The notes under the pieces: model-generated
Told to the model about the DNA's origin: nothing
Seen by the model: only the letters and a program-made list of their open reading frames with translations
Databases searched by the model: none
Made by a program: the position numbers and the translations under genes
From: Bacteroidota bacterium
Lineage (GTDB): Bacteria; Bacteroidota; Bacteroidia; NS11-12g; UBA9320
DNA: 40,172 nucleotides
Direction of reading: 5' to 3'
Assembly (NCBI GenBank): GCA_024679565.1
Contig: JAIBDD010000025.1
Location: forward strand, 1 to 40,172
In this document: positions 7,137 to 14,648 of the stretch, piece after piece
Numbering within the stretch: the first letter of the stretch is position 1
How the letters are laid out: every line of letters begins with the position of its first letter

Positions 7137-8423
7137 ATGGGACAATTGTCTGACAACACTATACTCATTACTCGGGGCACAATAATTGACCCTTCCAGTG
7201 ATCTCAATCGCCAAACAGTAGACATTTTAATCGAAAAAGGTGTCGTTACAAAAATTTCTAAAAAACCACTAAGCAAAGAGGCTAAGACAGTATTCGATGC
7301 AAAAGGAAGTTTTGTTATGCCAGGAATGTGCGATTTGCGCTGCCAGCTTAAAGATCCAGGATACGAGCATCAAGAAGATATTCGGTCGGGTGCTGCTGCA
7401 GCGGCAGCTAGTGGTTTCACTTCTTTGGCGATACAACCAGGGACAGACCCGGTAGTTCAAAACAAATCTCAAATAGAATATATCAAACAAATCGGAGCAC
7501 AAGTGCTCCCAGATTTGTTACCCATTGGCGCTACCACAGTCGACATGGTGGGTCAAGATATCACAGAAATGTACGATATGAGGCAAGCAGGGGCTGTAGG
7601 CTTTAGCAACGGAGATAACGGTTATCAGTCGTCAGGCACATTAACCAGAGCGTTGCTATACGGAAAGCAAGTCGGTGGTTTAATAATGAGCCATGCGCTT
7701 GATGCCGATTTAGCAATTGGTGCATCTGTTAACGAAAGCGCCGTAACCATTCATACAGGTTTAAAACAACAACCAGATTTAGCCGAAACGAGCCAAATCA
7801 AAAAAGAAATTGACATTGCTGCTTATGCCGATGCTTCCATGCACTTCAGTCATATCTCATCAGCAAAATCTGTAGATTTAATTCGAAAAGCAAAAAAAGC
7901 TGGAATAAAAATTACCTGCGATGTGAGTATCTGGCACCTGGTGTACACAGACAATGCCATTCTTTCCTACGATACTAATTTTAAAGTAACGCCTCCATTT
8001 AGAGGGGAGAAAGACCGCAAAGCGCTGGTCAAAGGGTTGATAGATGGCACCATCGACGCTATCGTTTCTGACCACAATCCTCAAAATATCGAGAACAAAC
8101 AGGTTGAATTTGATTACGCCGAATTTGGCATAAACGGGCTGCAGAGTTTCTATGCACTGTACAACAAAGCGTTAGCCGAAACTATTGATTTGGAAACATT
8201 TGTCGAACGCACAGCGCTTACCCCTAGAAGGTTGCTTGGTTTACCGACAAACACCATTGCAAAAGGCAGTGCCGCCAATTTATGGGTAGGCAACCCGGCT
8301 GCCAAATGGACATTTGACAAATCATCGAACTTGTCGAAATCGGAAAACAACCCACTGTTTAAAACCGAACTCATCGGCAAATGTGTTCTGACAATAAATG
8401 GCACACACCAAATAAGCTACTAA
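7137..8423 (+). CDS. Dihydroorotase-like protein, predicted inactive
   Basis: A 428-residue amidohydrolase-fold protein of the dihydroorotase/PyrC class. The fold markers remain: MPGMCDL, the GFTSLAIQPGTDP segment (N-terminal barrel), and KVTPPFR followed by SDHNP at 311-315. But the metal-binding DxHxHxR is DLRCQLK (66-72), so both histidines are replaced, and the next ligand motif reads SHALD (185-189). Such non-catalytic homologues are known in bacteria, in some species as PyrB partners; here no pyrB is in the window. The start is ATG at 7137; the TTG at 7110 would overlap the upstream gene by 25 bases. It sits in a transcription unit with the BatA-like gene and a glycosyltransferase. Confidence 0.88.
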   Translation: MGQLSDNTILITRGTIIDPSSDLNRQTVDILIEKGVVTKISKKPLSKEAKTVFDAKGSFVMPGMCDLRCQLKDPGYEHQEDIRSGAAAAAASGFTSLAIQPGTDPVVQNKSQIEYIKQIGAQVLPDLLPIGATTVDMVGQDITEMYDMRQAGAVGFSNGDNGYQSSGTLTRALLYGKQVGGLIMSHALDADLAIGASVNESAVTIHTGLKQQPDLAETSQIKKEIDIAAYADASMHFSHISSAKSVDLIRKAKKAGIKITCDVSIWHLVYTDNAILSYDTNFKVTPPFRGEKDRKALVKGLIDGTIDAIVSDHNPQNIENKQVEFDYAEFGINGLQSFYALYNKALAETIDLETFVERTALTPRRLLGLPTNTIAKGSAANLWVGNPAAKWTFDKSSNLSKSENNPLFKTELIGKCVLTINGTHQISY

Positions 8424-8433
8424 TACACTATCT

Positions 8434-9387
8434 ATGAACAACGTTTCTATTGTTATACCATTATTTAATGAGGAAGAGTCGCTGCCTGAATTAACAGCCT
8501 GGATTTCTCGTGTAATGGTTGCCAATAATTATAGTTACGAAATTGTTTTTATCGACGACGGGAGTTCTGATACTTCATGGAAAGTCGTAAAAAATTTAAT
8601 GGAAAGTAATAGCCATATTAAAGCCATTAAATTTAGACGCAACTACGGTAAATCTGCGGCGCTTAATGAAGGTTTCAAATACGCAGATGGAAATGTTGTA
8701 ATTACCATGGATGCTGATTTACAAGATTCACCAGAAGAAATTCCAGATTTATACAACATGATTATGGAGGGTGGATATGATATCGTTTCGGGCTGGAAAA
8801 AGAAACGGTACGACCCAATCACTAAAACGATTCCTACAAAACTATATAACTACGTAACCAGTAAAATGTCGGGCGTAAAGCTGCATGATATGAACTGCGG
8901 CCTAAAAGCCTACAATGTTGAAGTAGTTAAAAATATTGAGGTGTACGGCGAAATGCACCGCTACATTCCAGTAATCGCTAAGTGGGCTGGCTTTGGCAAC
9001 ATCGGAGAAAAAGTGGTACAGCACCAGGCTCGCAAATTCGGTACAACCAAGTTCGGTTTAAGTAGATTTATTTACGGCCCGTTGGATTTACTTTCCATCA
9101 TGTTTGTTGGCAAATTTGGTAAGCGGCCAATGCACCTTTTCGGAAGCTTGGGTGGCCTGAGTTTCTTAGGCGGATTTGCTATTGCTTCGTATTTGTCGAT
9201 TGCTAGGCTAGTTTGGAAGGAATATGAGATGACTGAGCGACCTTTGTTCTATCTTGGCATACTTGCCATGATTATAGGCGTTCAATTATTCGTTGCAGGA
9301 TTCTTAGGCGAATTGATTAGTCGATCTGCCCGCGAACGCAACAGATACCAGATTCAAGAGTCGCTAGGTATTTCACTTGAAGACTAA
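8434..9387 (+). CDS. Polyprenyl-phosphate-type glycosyltransferase, family 2
   Basis: A 317-residue GT2 enzyme. The GT-A domain begins at residue 3 (VSIVIPLFNEEESLP); the nucleotide-binding acidic pair is in FIDDGSSD (39-46) and the metal-binding DAD is in TMDADLQDSPEE (91-102). Two C-terminal membrane helices follow (around LFGSLGGLSFLGGFAIASYL and FYLGILAMIIGVQLFVAG). This layout is that of DPM1/GtrB/ArnC-like enzymes, which move a sugar from a nucleotide donor to a polyprenyl phosphate on the cytosolic face of the inner membrane. The sugar cannot be told from sequence. It follows the dihydroorotase-like gene by 10 bases. Confidence 0.9.
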   Translation: MNNVSIVIPLFNEEESLPELTAWISRVMVANNYSYEIVFIDDGSSDTSWKVVKNLMESNSHIKAIKFRRNYGKSAALNEGFKYADGNVVITMDADLQDSPEEIPDLYNMIMEGGYDIVSGWKKKRYDPITKTIPTKLYNYVTSKMSGVKLHDMNCGLKAYNVEVVKNIEVYGEMHRYIPVIAKWAGFGNIGEKVVQHQARKFGTTKFGLSRFIYGPLDLLSIMFVGKFGKRPMHLFGSLGGLSFLGGFAIASYLSIARLVWKEYEMTERPLFYLGILAMIIGVQLFVAGFLGELISRSARERNRYQIQESLGISLED

Positions 9388-9432
9388 TTCAAGGCATAAA
9401 TTGTATACTTGTATTAACTAATAACTAAATAA

Positions 9433-10029
9433 ATGGGTAAAAATAAGATGTGGATCATCATCGCGATAGCTGCGGTGATTTGGATTGCAATGAGTTATAA
9501 CGGCATGCTAACCTCTGGAAAAAAGGTTGACCAAAAGTGGGCCGATGTTGAAACTGCTTATCAAGCACGTGCCGACAAAGTTCAAGGACTTGCCTCCATC
9601 GTGAAGAATGCTGCAGATTTTGAACAAGAAACATTAACGGCAGTAATTGAAGCCAGAGCAAAAGCTACTGGTATTAATATTTCAGCCGATAATTTAACTG
9701 CTGAAAATTTAGCTCAGTTCGAACAAGCACAAGCACAATTGAAAGGTTCTTTAAGTAAATTGATGTTGGTGGTAGAGCGTTACCCTGAACTACAAGCCGT
9801 ACAAGCCTATCGCGACTTCCAGCACCAATATGAAGGCATTGAAAATCGCATTGCCTCTGCACGTGTGGATTACAACGAAGCTGCAACCAATTACAACATT
9901 AAAATTAAGCGATTACCTAATGGCTTATACAGCGGAATGTTAGGTTTCGACGAAAAACCATTGTTCAAGTCTAACCCAGGAAGCGAAAACGCGCCTGACA
10001 TGGACGATGCTTTAAATCGCTCAAAATAG
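9433..10029 (+). CDS. lemA: LemA family membrane protein
   Basis: A 198-residue LemA protein: a single N-terminal membrane helix (MWIIIAIAAVIWIAMSYNG) followed by a long four-helix bundle with the family signature (VDQKWADVETAYQARADKV, then a LSKLMLVVERYPELQA core at about 108-123 and an IENRIASARVDYNEA segment). LemA proteins are envelope proteins of uncertain function. The immediate followers are two TPM-domain proteins (5 and then -23 bases away), a pairing recurrent in bacteria. Confidence 0.93.
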   Translation: MGKNKMWIIIAIAAVIWIAMSYNGMLTSGKKVDQKWADVETAYQARADKVQGLASIVKNAADFEQETLTAVIEARAKATGINISADNLTAENLAQFEQAQAQLKGSLSKLMLVVERYPELQAVQAYRDFQHQYEGIENRIASARVDYNEAATNYNIKIKRLPNGLYSGMLGFDEKPLFKSNPGSENAPDMDDALNRSK

Positions 10030-10033
10030 CTTA

Positions 10034-10468
10034 ATGGCCTGGAGACCTTTCTCAACAAAAAAAGAGAAACAGATTTTAGCTGCAATCGCAGAAGCGGAAG
10101 AAATGTGCTCTGGAGAAATCCGTGTGCACATAGACGAATATTGCAAAGGAAATCCAATCTTTAAAGCTCAAAATCTGTTCTATCATTTAGAAATGAATAA
10201 CACTGCCTTGCGTAATGGGGTATTGATTTATGTTGCGCTCAGAGACCACTGTTTTAGCATCATAGGTGATGCGGGTATAGACGAAAAGGTGCCGGCTGAT
10301 TTTTGGGAAACAACCAAAGATAAAATGTCTGCCTATTTTAAACAGAATGACATTACCAACGGCATTATCGCTGGAATTCAAAGTGCTGGCGAACAGCTTC
10401 AAACTTTCTTTCCAGCGGATGACTCTAAAGGCAACGAATTAACTAATGATATCAGTTATGGTGCGTAA
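10034..10468 (+). CDS. TPM domain protein without membrane anchor
   Basis: A 144-residue TPM (TLP18.3/Psb32/MOLO-1, YgcG-like) domain. Seen are the EKQILAAIAEAEEMCSGEIRVHID start and the NGVLIYVALRDHCFSIIGDAGIDEK core (about 55-80), typical of the fold. No signal peptide or transmembrane segment is visible, so unlike its neighbour it probably stays in the cytosol or binds a partner. Its stop lies inside the start region of the next gene (23-bp overlap), so translation is likely coupled. Function in the family is unresolved; roles in membrane protein assembly or phosphatase-like activity have been proposed for plant homologues. Confidence 0.85.
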   Translation: MAWRPFSTKKEKQILAAIAEAEEMCSGEIRVHIDEYCKGNPIFKAQNLFYHLEMNNTALRNGVLIYVALRDHCFSIIGDAGIDEKVPADFWETTKDKMSAYFKQNDITNGIIAGIQSAGEQLQTFFPADDSKGNELTNDISYGA

Positions 10469-11201
10469 CGGCATTACCGTTCTATTTTGTGTACTAGCGT
10501 TCTGTGCTATGGCCAAGGACGTACCGAAACCCAATACCGGGCAATGTGTGTTCGTCCAAGATTTTGCTAAAGTATTGTCGGATGCACAAGAGAACCGTCT
10601 TTGCGAAAAGCTGCGTAATTACGACGATTCAACCAGCAACCAAATTGCCATTTGTATGGATGAAAGTTTGGAAGGGGAAGACGTATTTACCTATTCCAAC
10701 AAAATGGCCAAAGCTTGGGGCGTTGGTGGAGACGAAAACAATAACGGTATTCTTATTTATGTTGCTGTTAAAGACCGGAAAATGTTCATTCAAGTTGGCA
10801 GAGGCTTAGAGCATCGAATTACAGATGCATACGCAGGTAGAGTAGTTGATTATATTCTTAAACCAAATTTTAGAAACGTGAGTTTTTATGAAGGAGTTGA
10901 CAAGGCCGTTGACCAACTCATCCTTTATGCTGCTGGAGAATACACGGGTGGAACAAAACCCGACAATGGATTTCCTACTTGGCTTATCATCGTATTAGTC
11001 ATCATTATACTCATCATCTTTTCATCGTTTGGAAGTAACAACGGCAGAACCTATCGCAATCGCTCAGGTGGTTGGATTATAGGTCCAGGTGCTGGGGGTT
11101 ACATCGGTGGTGGCGGTGGCGGTTTTACCGGCGGCGGAGGTGGCTTCGGCGGATTCGGAGGCGGCAGCTTTGGTGGCGGTGGTGCTGGTGGAAGCTGGTA
11201 G
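10446..11201 (+). CDS. Membrane TPM domain protein, YgcG-like, Gly-rich tail
   Basis: A 251-residue exported membrane protein. A signal peptide (GITVLFCVLAFCAMA) is followed by a TPM domain (about 35-165) with VQDFAKVLSDAQENRL and NNGILIYVAVKDRKMFIQVGRG, then a membrane helix (WLIIVLVIIILIIFSSFG) and a C-terminal Gly-rich tail of about 45 residues with GGGG/FGGFGG repeats ending GGAGGSW. This architecture is that of the YgcG/DUF2207-neighbour family. ATG at 10446 overlaps the previous gene; an alternative ATG at 10458 would shorten the protein by four residues. Third member of the LemA-TPM-TPM set; a hairpin follows the stop at once. Confidence 0.9.
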   Translation: MISVMVRNGITVLFCVLAFCAMAKDVPKPNTGQCVFVQDFAKVLSDAQENRLCEKLRNYDDSTSNQIAICMDESLEGEDVFTYSNKMAKAWGVGGDENNNGILIYVAVKDRKMFIQVGRGLEHRITDAYAGRVVDYILKPNFRNVSFYEGVDKAVDQLILYAAGEYTGGTKPDNGFPTWLIIVLVIIILIIFSSFGSNNGRTYRNRSGGWIIGPGAGGYIGGGGGGFTGGGGGFGGFGGGSFGGGGAGGSW

Positions 11202-11205
11202 TCTG

Positions 11206-11224
11206 TTTCGGCCTACGGCCGAAA
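11206..11224 (+). terminator. Hairpin after the LemA-TPM genes
   Basis: TTTCGGCC-TAC-GGCCGAAA is an eight-pair perfect stem with a three-base loop, starting five bases after the stop codon. The following sequence is T-rich but lacks a clean U-run, so it may be a bidirectional or weak terminator. Confidence 0.55.
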
Positions 11225-11469
11225 TGTTTAATTCTTAATTTTTAATGTTTAATGTTTGAATGTCGGAATTACTGAATGTCTGAAGGATTGAATGTCTGAA
11301 TGTCTGAATGTCGGAAGGACTGAATGTCTGGAGGATTGAAGGATTTTTTCAACCTCAAACTCAATTTTTAGGTGTCTATTTTCTATATTCTCAGCTCTTG
11401 AGCACCAACTGTGATTCATCGGAACAATTAACCCTGAATTCCCAATTAAAAATTAAGAATTAAACATTT
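11222..11469. repeat. 24-bp inverted repeat enclosing an octamer array
   Basis: The 24 bases at 11222-11245 (AAATGTTTAATTCTTAATTT plus TTAA) recur as exact reverse complement at 11446-11469. The AT-rich arms lie about 200 bp apart between the convergent TPM and panB genes. They enclose the 8-bp unit array (11257-11344) and about 100 bp in which I recognise nothing. There is no coding frame, and the target-site duplications one would expect for a MITE were not found. Confidence 0.7.
11257..11344 (+). repeat. Array of eleven 8-bp units (TGAATGTC type)
   Basis: The stretch divides exactly into eleven octamers with no leftover base: TGAATGTC occurs five times, with variants GGAATTAC, TGAAGGAT (twice), GGAAGGAC and TGGAGGAT. 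Much of it alternates TGAATGTC with a NGRANNAY variant, suggesting an older 16-bp unit with later 8-bp slippage. It is too short-period and has no spacers, so it is not a CRISPR. Confidence 0.75.
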
Positions 11470-11476
11470 AAAATTA

Positions 11477-12289
11477 TCAATACTGCTCTTCCTCGTTCGG
11501 AAAGTCCTTGCTTTTTACGTCAGCGATGTAATTTTGGACAGCTCCTTTAACATCGTCGTATAGATTTAAATAACGACGTAAGAAACGTGGATTGAATTCC
11601 TTGGTTAAGCCAATTAAATCATGCAGCACCAAAACTTGACCATCTACACCTGCTCCGGCACCAATGCCTATCACAGGTATATCCACTGATTTAGTTACTT
11701 CACTTGCTAATTCTGCTGGTATTTTCTCTAATACAATACCGAAACATCCTGCGTCTTCGAGCAACTTCGCGTCTTTTCTTAGTTTAGCAGCCTCAGCTTC
11801 TTCTTTAGCCCGTACCGTGTACGTACCAAATTTAAAGATGCTTTGAGGTGTTAATCCTAAGTGACCCATTACCGGAATTCCTGCCGATAGAATCCGGGTT
11901 ACAGATTCAAGCACTTCTTCTCCTCCTTCTAACTTCACAGCATGTGCACCCGATTCTTTCATAATGCGAATAGCACTATTTAATGCCTCTTTACTGTTAC
12001 CCTGGTATGATCCAAAAGGTAAATCAACAACAACCAGTGCCCGATCAATAGCCCGTATAACAGACTGTGCATGGTATATCATTTGATCTAACGTTATGGG
12101 CAATGTCGAAATATGCCCTGCCATAACATTACTTGCAGAGTCTCCCACAAGAATGACATCGATATTGGCGTCGTCAATAATTTTCGCAAATGAATAATCG
12201 TATGCGGTTAACATACTTATCTTTTCTCCACGTTGTTTCATTTCCAACAACGCATGTGTCGTTACTTTTTTGTAGTTGTTTGAAGCCAT
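11477..12289 (-). CDS. panB: 3-methyl-2-oxobutanoate hydroxymethyltransferase
   Basis: A 270-residue PanB, which transfers a one-carbon unit from methylene-tetrahydrofolate to 2-oxoisovalerate to give ketopantoate, the first committed step of pantothenate and CoA synthesis. Visible hallmarks: [26 protein letters not shown] (about 24-49, with the metal-binding Asp), [26 protein letters not shown] (about 141-151), the LEKIPAEL catalytic Glu region, and [18 protein letters not shown] near the end. Length is typical. It starts just after the coiled-coil protein gene (6 bases), in the same direction, but the two have no obvious functional link. No panC is in the window. Confidence 0.96.
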   Translation of the reverse strand: MASNNYKKVTTHALLEMKQRGEKISMLTAYDYSFAKIIDDANIDVILVGDSASNVMAGHISTLPITLDQMIYHAQSVIRAIDRALVVVDLPFGSYQGNSKEALNSAIRIMKESGAHAVKLEGGEEVLESVTRILSAGIPVMGHLGLTPQSIFKFGTYTVRAKEEAEAAKLRKDAKLLEDAGCFGIVLEKIPAELASEVTKSVDIPVIGIGAGAGVDGQVLVLHDLIGLTKEFNPRFLRRYLNLYDDVKGAVQNYIADVKSKDFPNEEEQY

Positions 12290-12295
12290 TTAAAT

Positions 12296-13387
12296 TTAAT
12301 TGCGTCTTCTTAATTCACTTACTTCTTTCTGAAGTTCAAGTTTATCCTTTTTCAATGCATTGTTCTCCGCCTTTTGATCAGACAACAATTTAGTTAAATG
12401 TAATATGATATCGCCATTGGTCTGGCTCTCGATGTCTTCTTTCATCGATTCTAGATAAGACAACCGCTTTTGCATTTCTTCTACTTCTTGCTCAAGCGTT
12501 GCTATCCGGTCGAGTTGCTGCTTGTTTTCTTTGTTTAACACTTTTACCGTACTCGCCGAACTAGTGTCTAAAGTTAAATTAGCCTTGCACACATTAAGGT
12601 CCTCGGTTAATCGTCCAATCTGTGCCTGTTGTTTGTCTATCTTATCCTTAAACACCTTTACCAATTGTGTGTAGGTGTCGTCTTTTGAATCATTTTCTAT
12701 AGGCTTTTCTTCTTTCTTGTCGACTTTAACAGATTCTAGTTTACCGTTAATCTTAAGGATAAAAACATGGGCGGTAATCGTGCTGCGTGCATCGGCGTAA
12801 AAACCTACTCGTCCTGATTTAAAAGCGGTTTCAATAAGTGATCTTTCAAAAACATTATTGATGTATAAATCGTATTCATTTCCCTTTGTAGCGATTCTTA
12901 TTTCATTCACCCCTTTCTTTCTGAGGTTCGCCGACTTTATCCACCCATCGTTCTTATCGGCAAAAAGTGAATTAAACACCCCATTTTTCATTACCCGAAA
13001 ACGGTATTGGCTCTTGGCATTAATTTCCAAAATCAAAGCTCCATTACCAGATTGCTGTGCTTTTAGGATTAACCCGCCACTTGCCATTTTATTGGCTTTG
13101 TTTTTTTCTAGCTCAATAGATGTAATAATTTCAAAGTCTTTAACGTCGGGTACGTCTTTGGCCAAAGAAACGGTAAAATAAGATTCTTTAATACGTTCAA
13201 CTCTGTACTTGTTCTCAGAAATTATTAGTCGTTCGGCACTGGAATTTTTCTGATCCCATCTTGAATCCACATAACTGAAATCGTCAAAAACGGCAACATT
13301 TTCGAACGTGGTGTAAACACGAGGACTGTTTTGCCCGTTCGTAAATTTTGACAAGAATAACAGTATTATAAGGCTTAAATATTTCAT
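12296..13387 (-). CDS. Secreted LamG/ConA-like protein with coiled-coil tail
   Basis: A 363-residue protein with a signal peptide (YLSLIILLFLSKFTNGQ). Residues about 25-210 form a beta-rich domain resembling concanavalin/3-keto-glycoside-hydrolase folds, judging by the FDDFSYVDSRWDQK opening, FEIITSIELEK and the KGNEYDLYINNVFERSLIE then GRVGFYADARSTI motifs. This is followed by a charged linker and a coiled coil from about 230 to the end, with heptad-like Leu spacing (LNKENKQQLDRIATLEQEVE). Function unknown; an envelope-anchored binding protein is the most I would infer. It is transcribed ahead of panB and away from the DUF4249-like lipoprotein gene, with only 42 bases between them. Confidence 0.75.
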   Translation of the reverse strand: MKYLSLIILLFLSKFTNGQNSPRVYTTFENVAVFDDFSYVDSRWDQKNSSAERLIISENKYRVERIKESYFTVSLAKDVPDVKDFEIITSIELEKNKANKMASGGLILKAQQSGNGALILEINAKSQYRFRVMKNGVFNSLFADKNDGWIKSANLRKKGVNEIRIATKGNEYDLYINNVFERSLIETAFKSGRVGFYADARSTITAHVFILKINGKLESVKVDKKEEKPIENDSKDDTYTQLVKVFKDKIDKQQAQIGRLTEDLNVCKANLTLDTSSASTVKVLNKENKQQLDRIATLEQEVEEMQKRLSYLESMKEDIESQTNGDIILHLTKLLSDQKAENNALKKDKLELQKEVSELRRRN

Positions 13388-13407
13388 ATTTGCCGACGGC
13401 TTTAGTG

Positions 13408-13415
13408 CAAAGCTA
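13408..13415 (-). promoter_or_regulatory. Probable sigma-A -7 box (TAGCTTTG)
   Basis: TAGCTTTG on the minus strand fits TAnnTTTG. It lies 21 bases before the ATG at 13387, giving a leader of about 14 nt for the coiled-coil protein and panB. It sits inside the 42-bp divergent spacer. Confidence 0.5.
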
Positions 13416-13429
13416 ATTGAATTGATTTA

Positions 13430-14482
13430 ATGGTTCTATACACAACAAAACGTTTAAGTAAACTTGGTATTATTGGTTTATTGGTCATTCTGTTCAACGG
13501 CTGCGATAACTCGTTAGATGTAACCGCTGACTGGAAAGAAATACCGGTAATTTATGGCCTTCTAAATCCATCTGCTACTGAAAACTATATCCGAATCAAT
13601 CGGGCATATCTGAACCAAGAGGGTGATGCAATTAGTTATGGTGGGGTTGCGGATAGTATATACTTCGAGGATTTAACGGTTAGTTTAGTTGAAACTAGAA
13701 ATGGAATTGAAGGGAACACCATCAATTTTGCAAAAGTTAATGGTGACACCATCGGTTTGGAGAAAGAACCTGGCGTTTTTGCGCAAACACCTAACATTTT
13801 ATACCGTACCAACTACGATATTAAGGCTACCGACTTTGCTAATTTGTATAGTTATGAATTGGTTGTGGTAAATAACAAAAGCAACAAAATATATCGGTCA
13901 AAAGCAAACATGGTTGGCGACTCTGAAATTTTGTCACCACTTCGAGAACAAGACCCAAGATTTAACATTGACGACGACACCAACCGCTACATATATATTA
14001 TATACCGTGAAGCTCCTCAAGCCAAAATGTATGATTGTGTTATCCGATTCCGATATCAAGAATACGACAAAGCTGATCCAAGCAATGTAAAAACTGACAG
14101 TGTTGATTGGCACGTTTTCAAACGAAAAGAAACCATACGATTAAGAGGATATGAAGAGCAGCAAACAAACGTGCGCAGCTACTTATTTTATGACTTCTTA
14201 AATTCAGCACTTGAAGCTAATCCAGATGTTGAACGCAAACCCCTAAACATGGGTTTCTTTTTATACGCAGCCGGTGAAGACATGTACACGTATGTTGAAG
14301 TAAATCAACCAAGTATAGGCATCGTTCAGAAAAAACCCGAATTCACCAATATTTCTGATGGCCTTGGGATTTTCTCGTCGTTAAACATCAAATCCTTGCC
14401 AACTATTAAGATTGATGACCCAATGATGAACCGCCTAATTTCGTCTGACCGGACAACTGACCTCAACTTTGTCAGACCCTAG
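13430..14482 (+). CDS. DUF4249-like outer-membrane lipoprotein
   Basis: A 350-residue lipoprotein: the N-terminal helix (LGIIGLLVILFNGC) ends in a lipobox with Cys 25. The rest is beta-rich, with the family's YGLLNPSATENYIRINRAYL start and the closing DGLGIFSSL (about 310-318) typical of DUF4249 proteins of Bacteroidota. Those are commonly encoded next to TonB-dependent receptors and act at the outer membrane, but no receptor gene is present here, so this is a solitary one. The assignment rests on those two motifs and on general layout. It lies ahead of dnaK but 166 bases away. Confidence 0.75.
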   Translation: MVLYTTKRLSKLGIIGLLVILFNGCDNSLDVTADWKEIPVIYGLLNPSATENYIRINRAYLNQEGDAISYGGVADSIYFEDLTVSLVETRNGIEGNTINFAKVNGDTIGLEKEPGVFAQTPNILYRTNYDIKATDFANLYSYELVVVNNKSNKIYRSKANMVGDSEILSPLREQDPRFNIDDDTNRYIYIIYREAPQAKMYDCVIRFRYQEYDKADPSNVKTDSVDWHVFKRKETIRLRGYEEQQTNVRSYLFYDFLNSALEANPDVERKPLNMGFFLYAAGEDMYTYVEVNQPSIGIVQKKPEFTNISDGLGIFSSLNIKSLPTIKIDDPMMNRLISSDRTTDLNFVRP

Positions 14483-14496
14483 TGACTATTTGTCAC
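14482..14496 (+). terminator. Possible weak terminator hairpin
   Basis: GTGAC-TATTT-GTCAC overlaps the stop of the lipoprotein gene and is followed by ATTTT. Only five pairs, so weak. The rest of the spacer up to dnaK shows no recognisable CIRCE element. Confidence 0.3.
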
Positions 14497-14648
14497 ATTT
14501 TACCAATTATTATCTTTTTTTGCACAATTAACTGACATACAGCAGTATACGAGCAATTTATTCGTATTCATCAAGACATATCCTTCAATTTTTACTCGAT
14601 TCAATAATTGGCACTTCAATTGCAAACATTGAATTAAAAACCCAAAAT

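Noticed and set aside
11257-11344. CRISPR-like array
   Set aside because: Units are only 8 bp and contiguous with no spacers, and there are no cas genes in the window.
14483-14648. CIRCE-type heat-shock operator before dnaK
   Set aside because: No TTAGCACTC-N9-GAGTGCTAA-like inverted repeat is present in the spacer.
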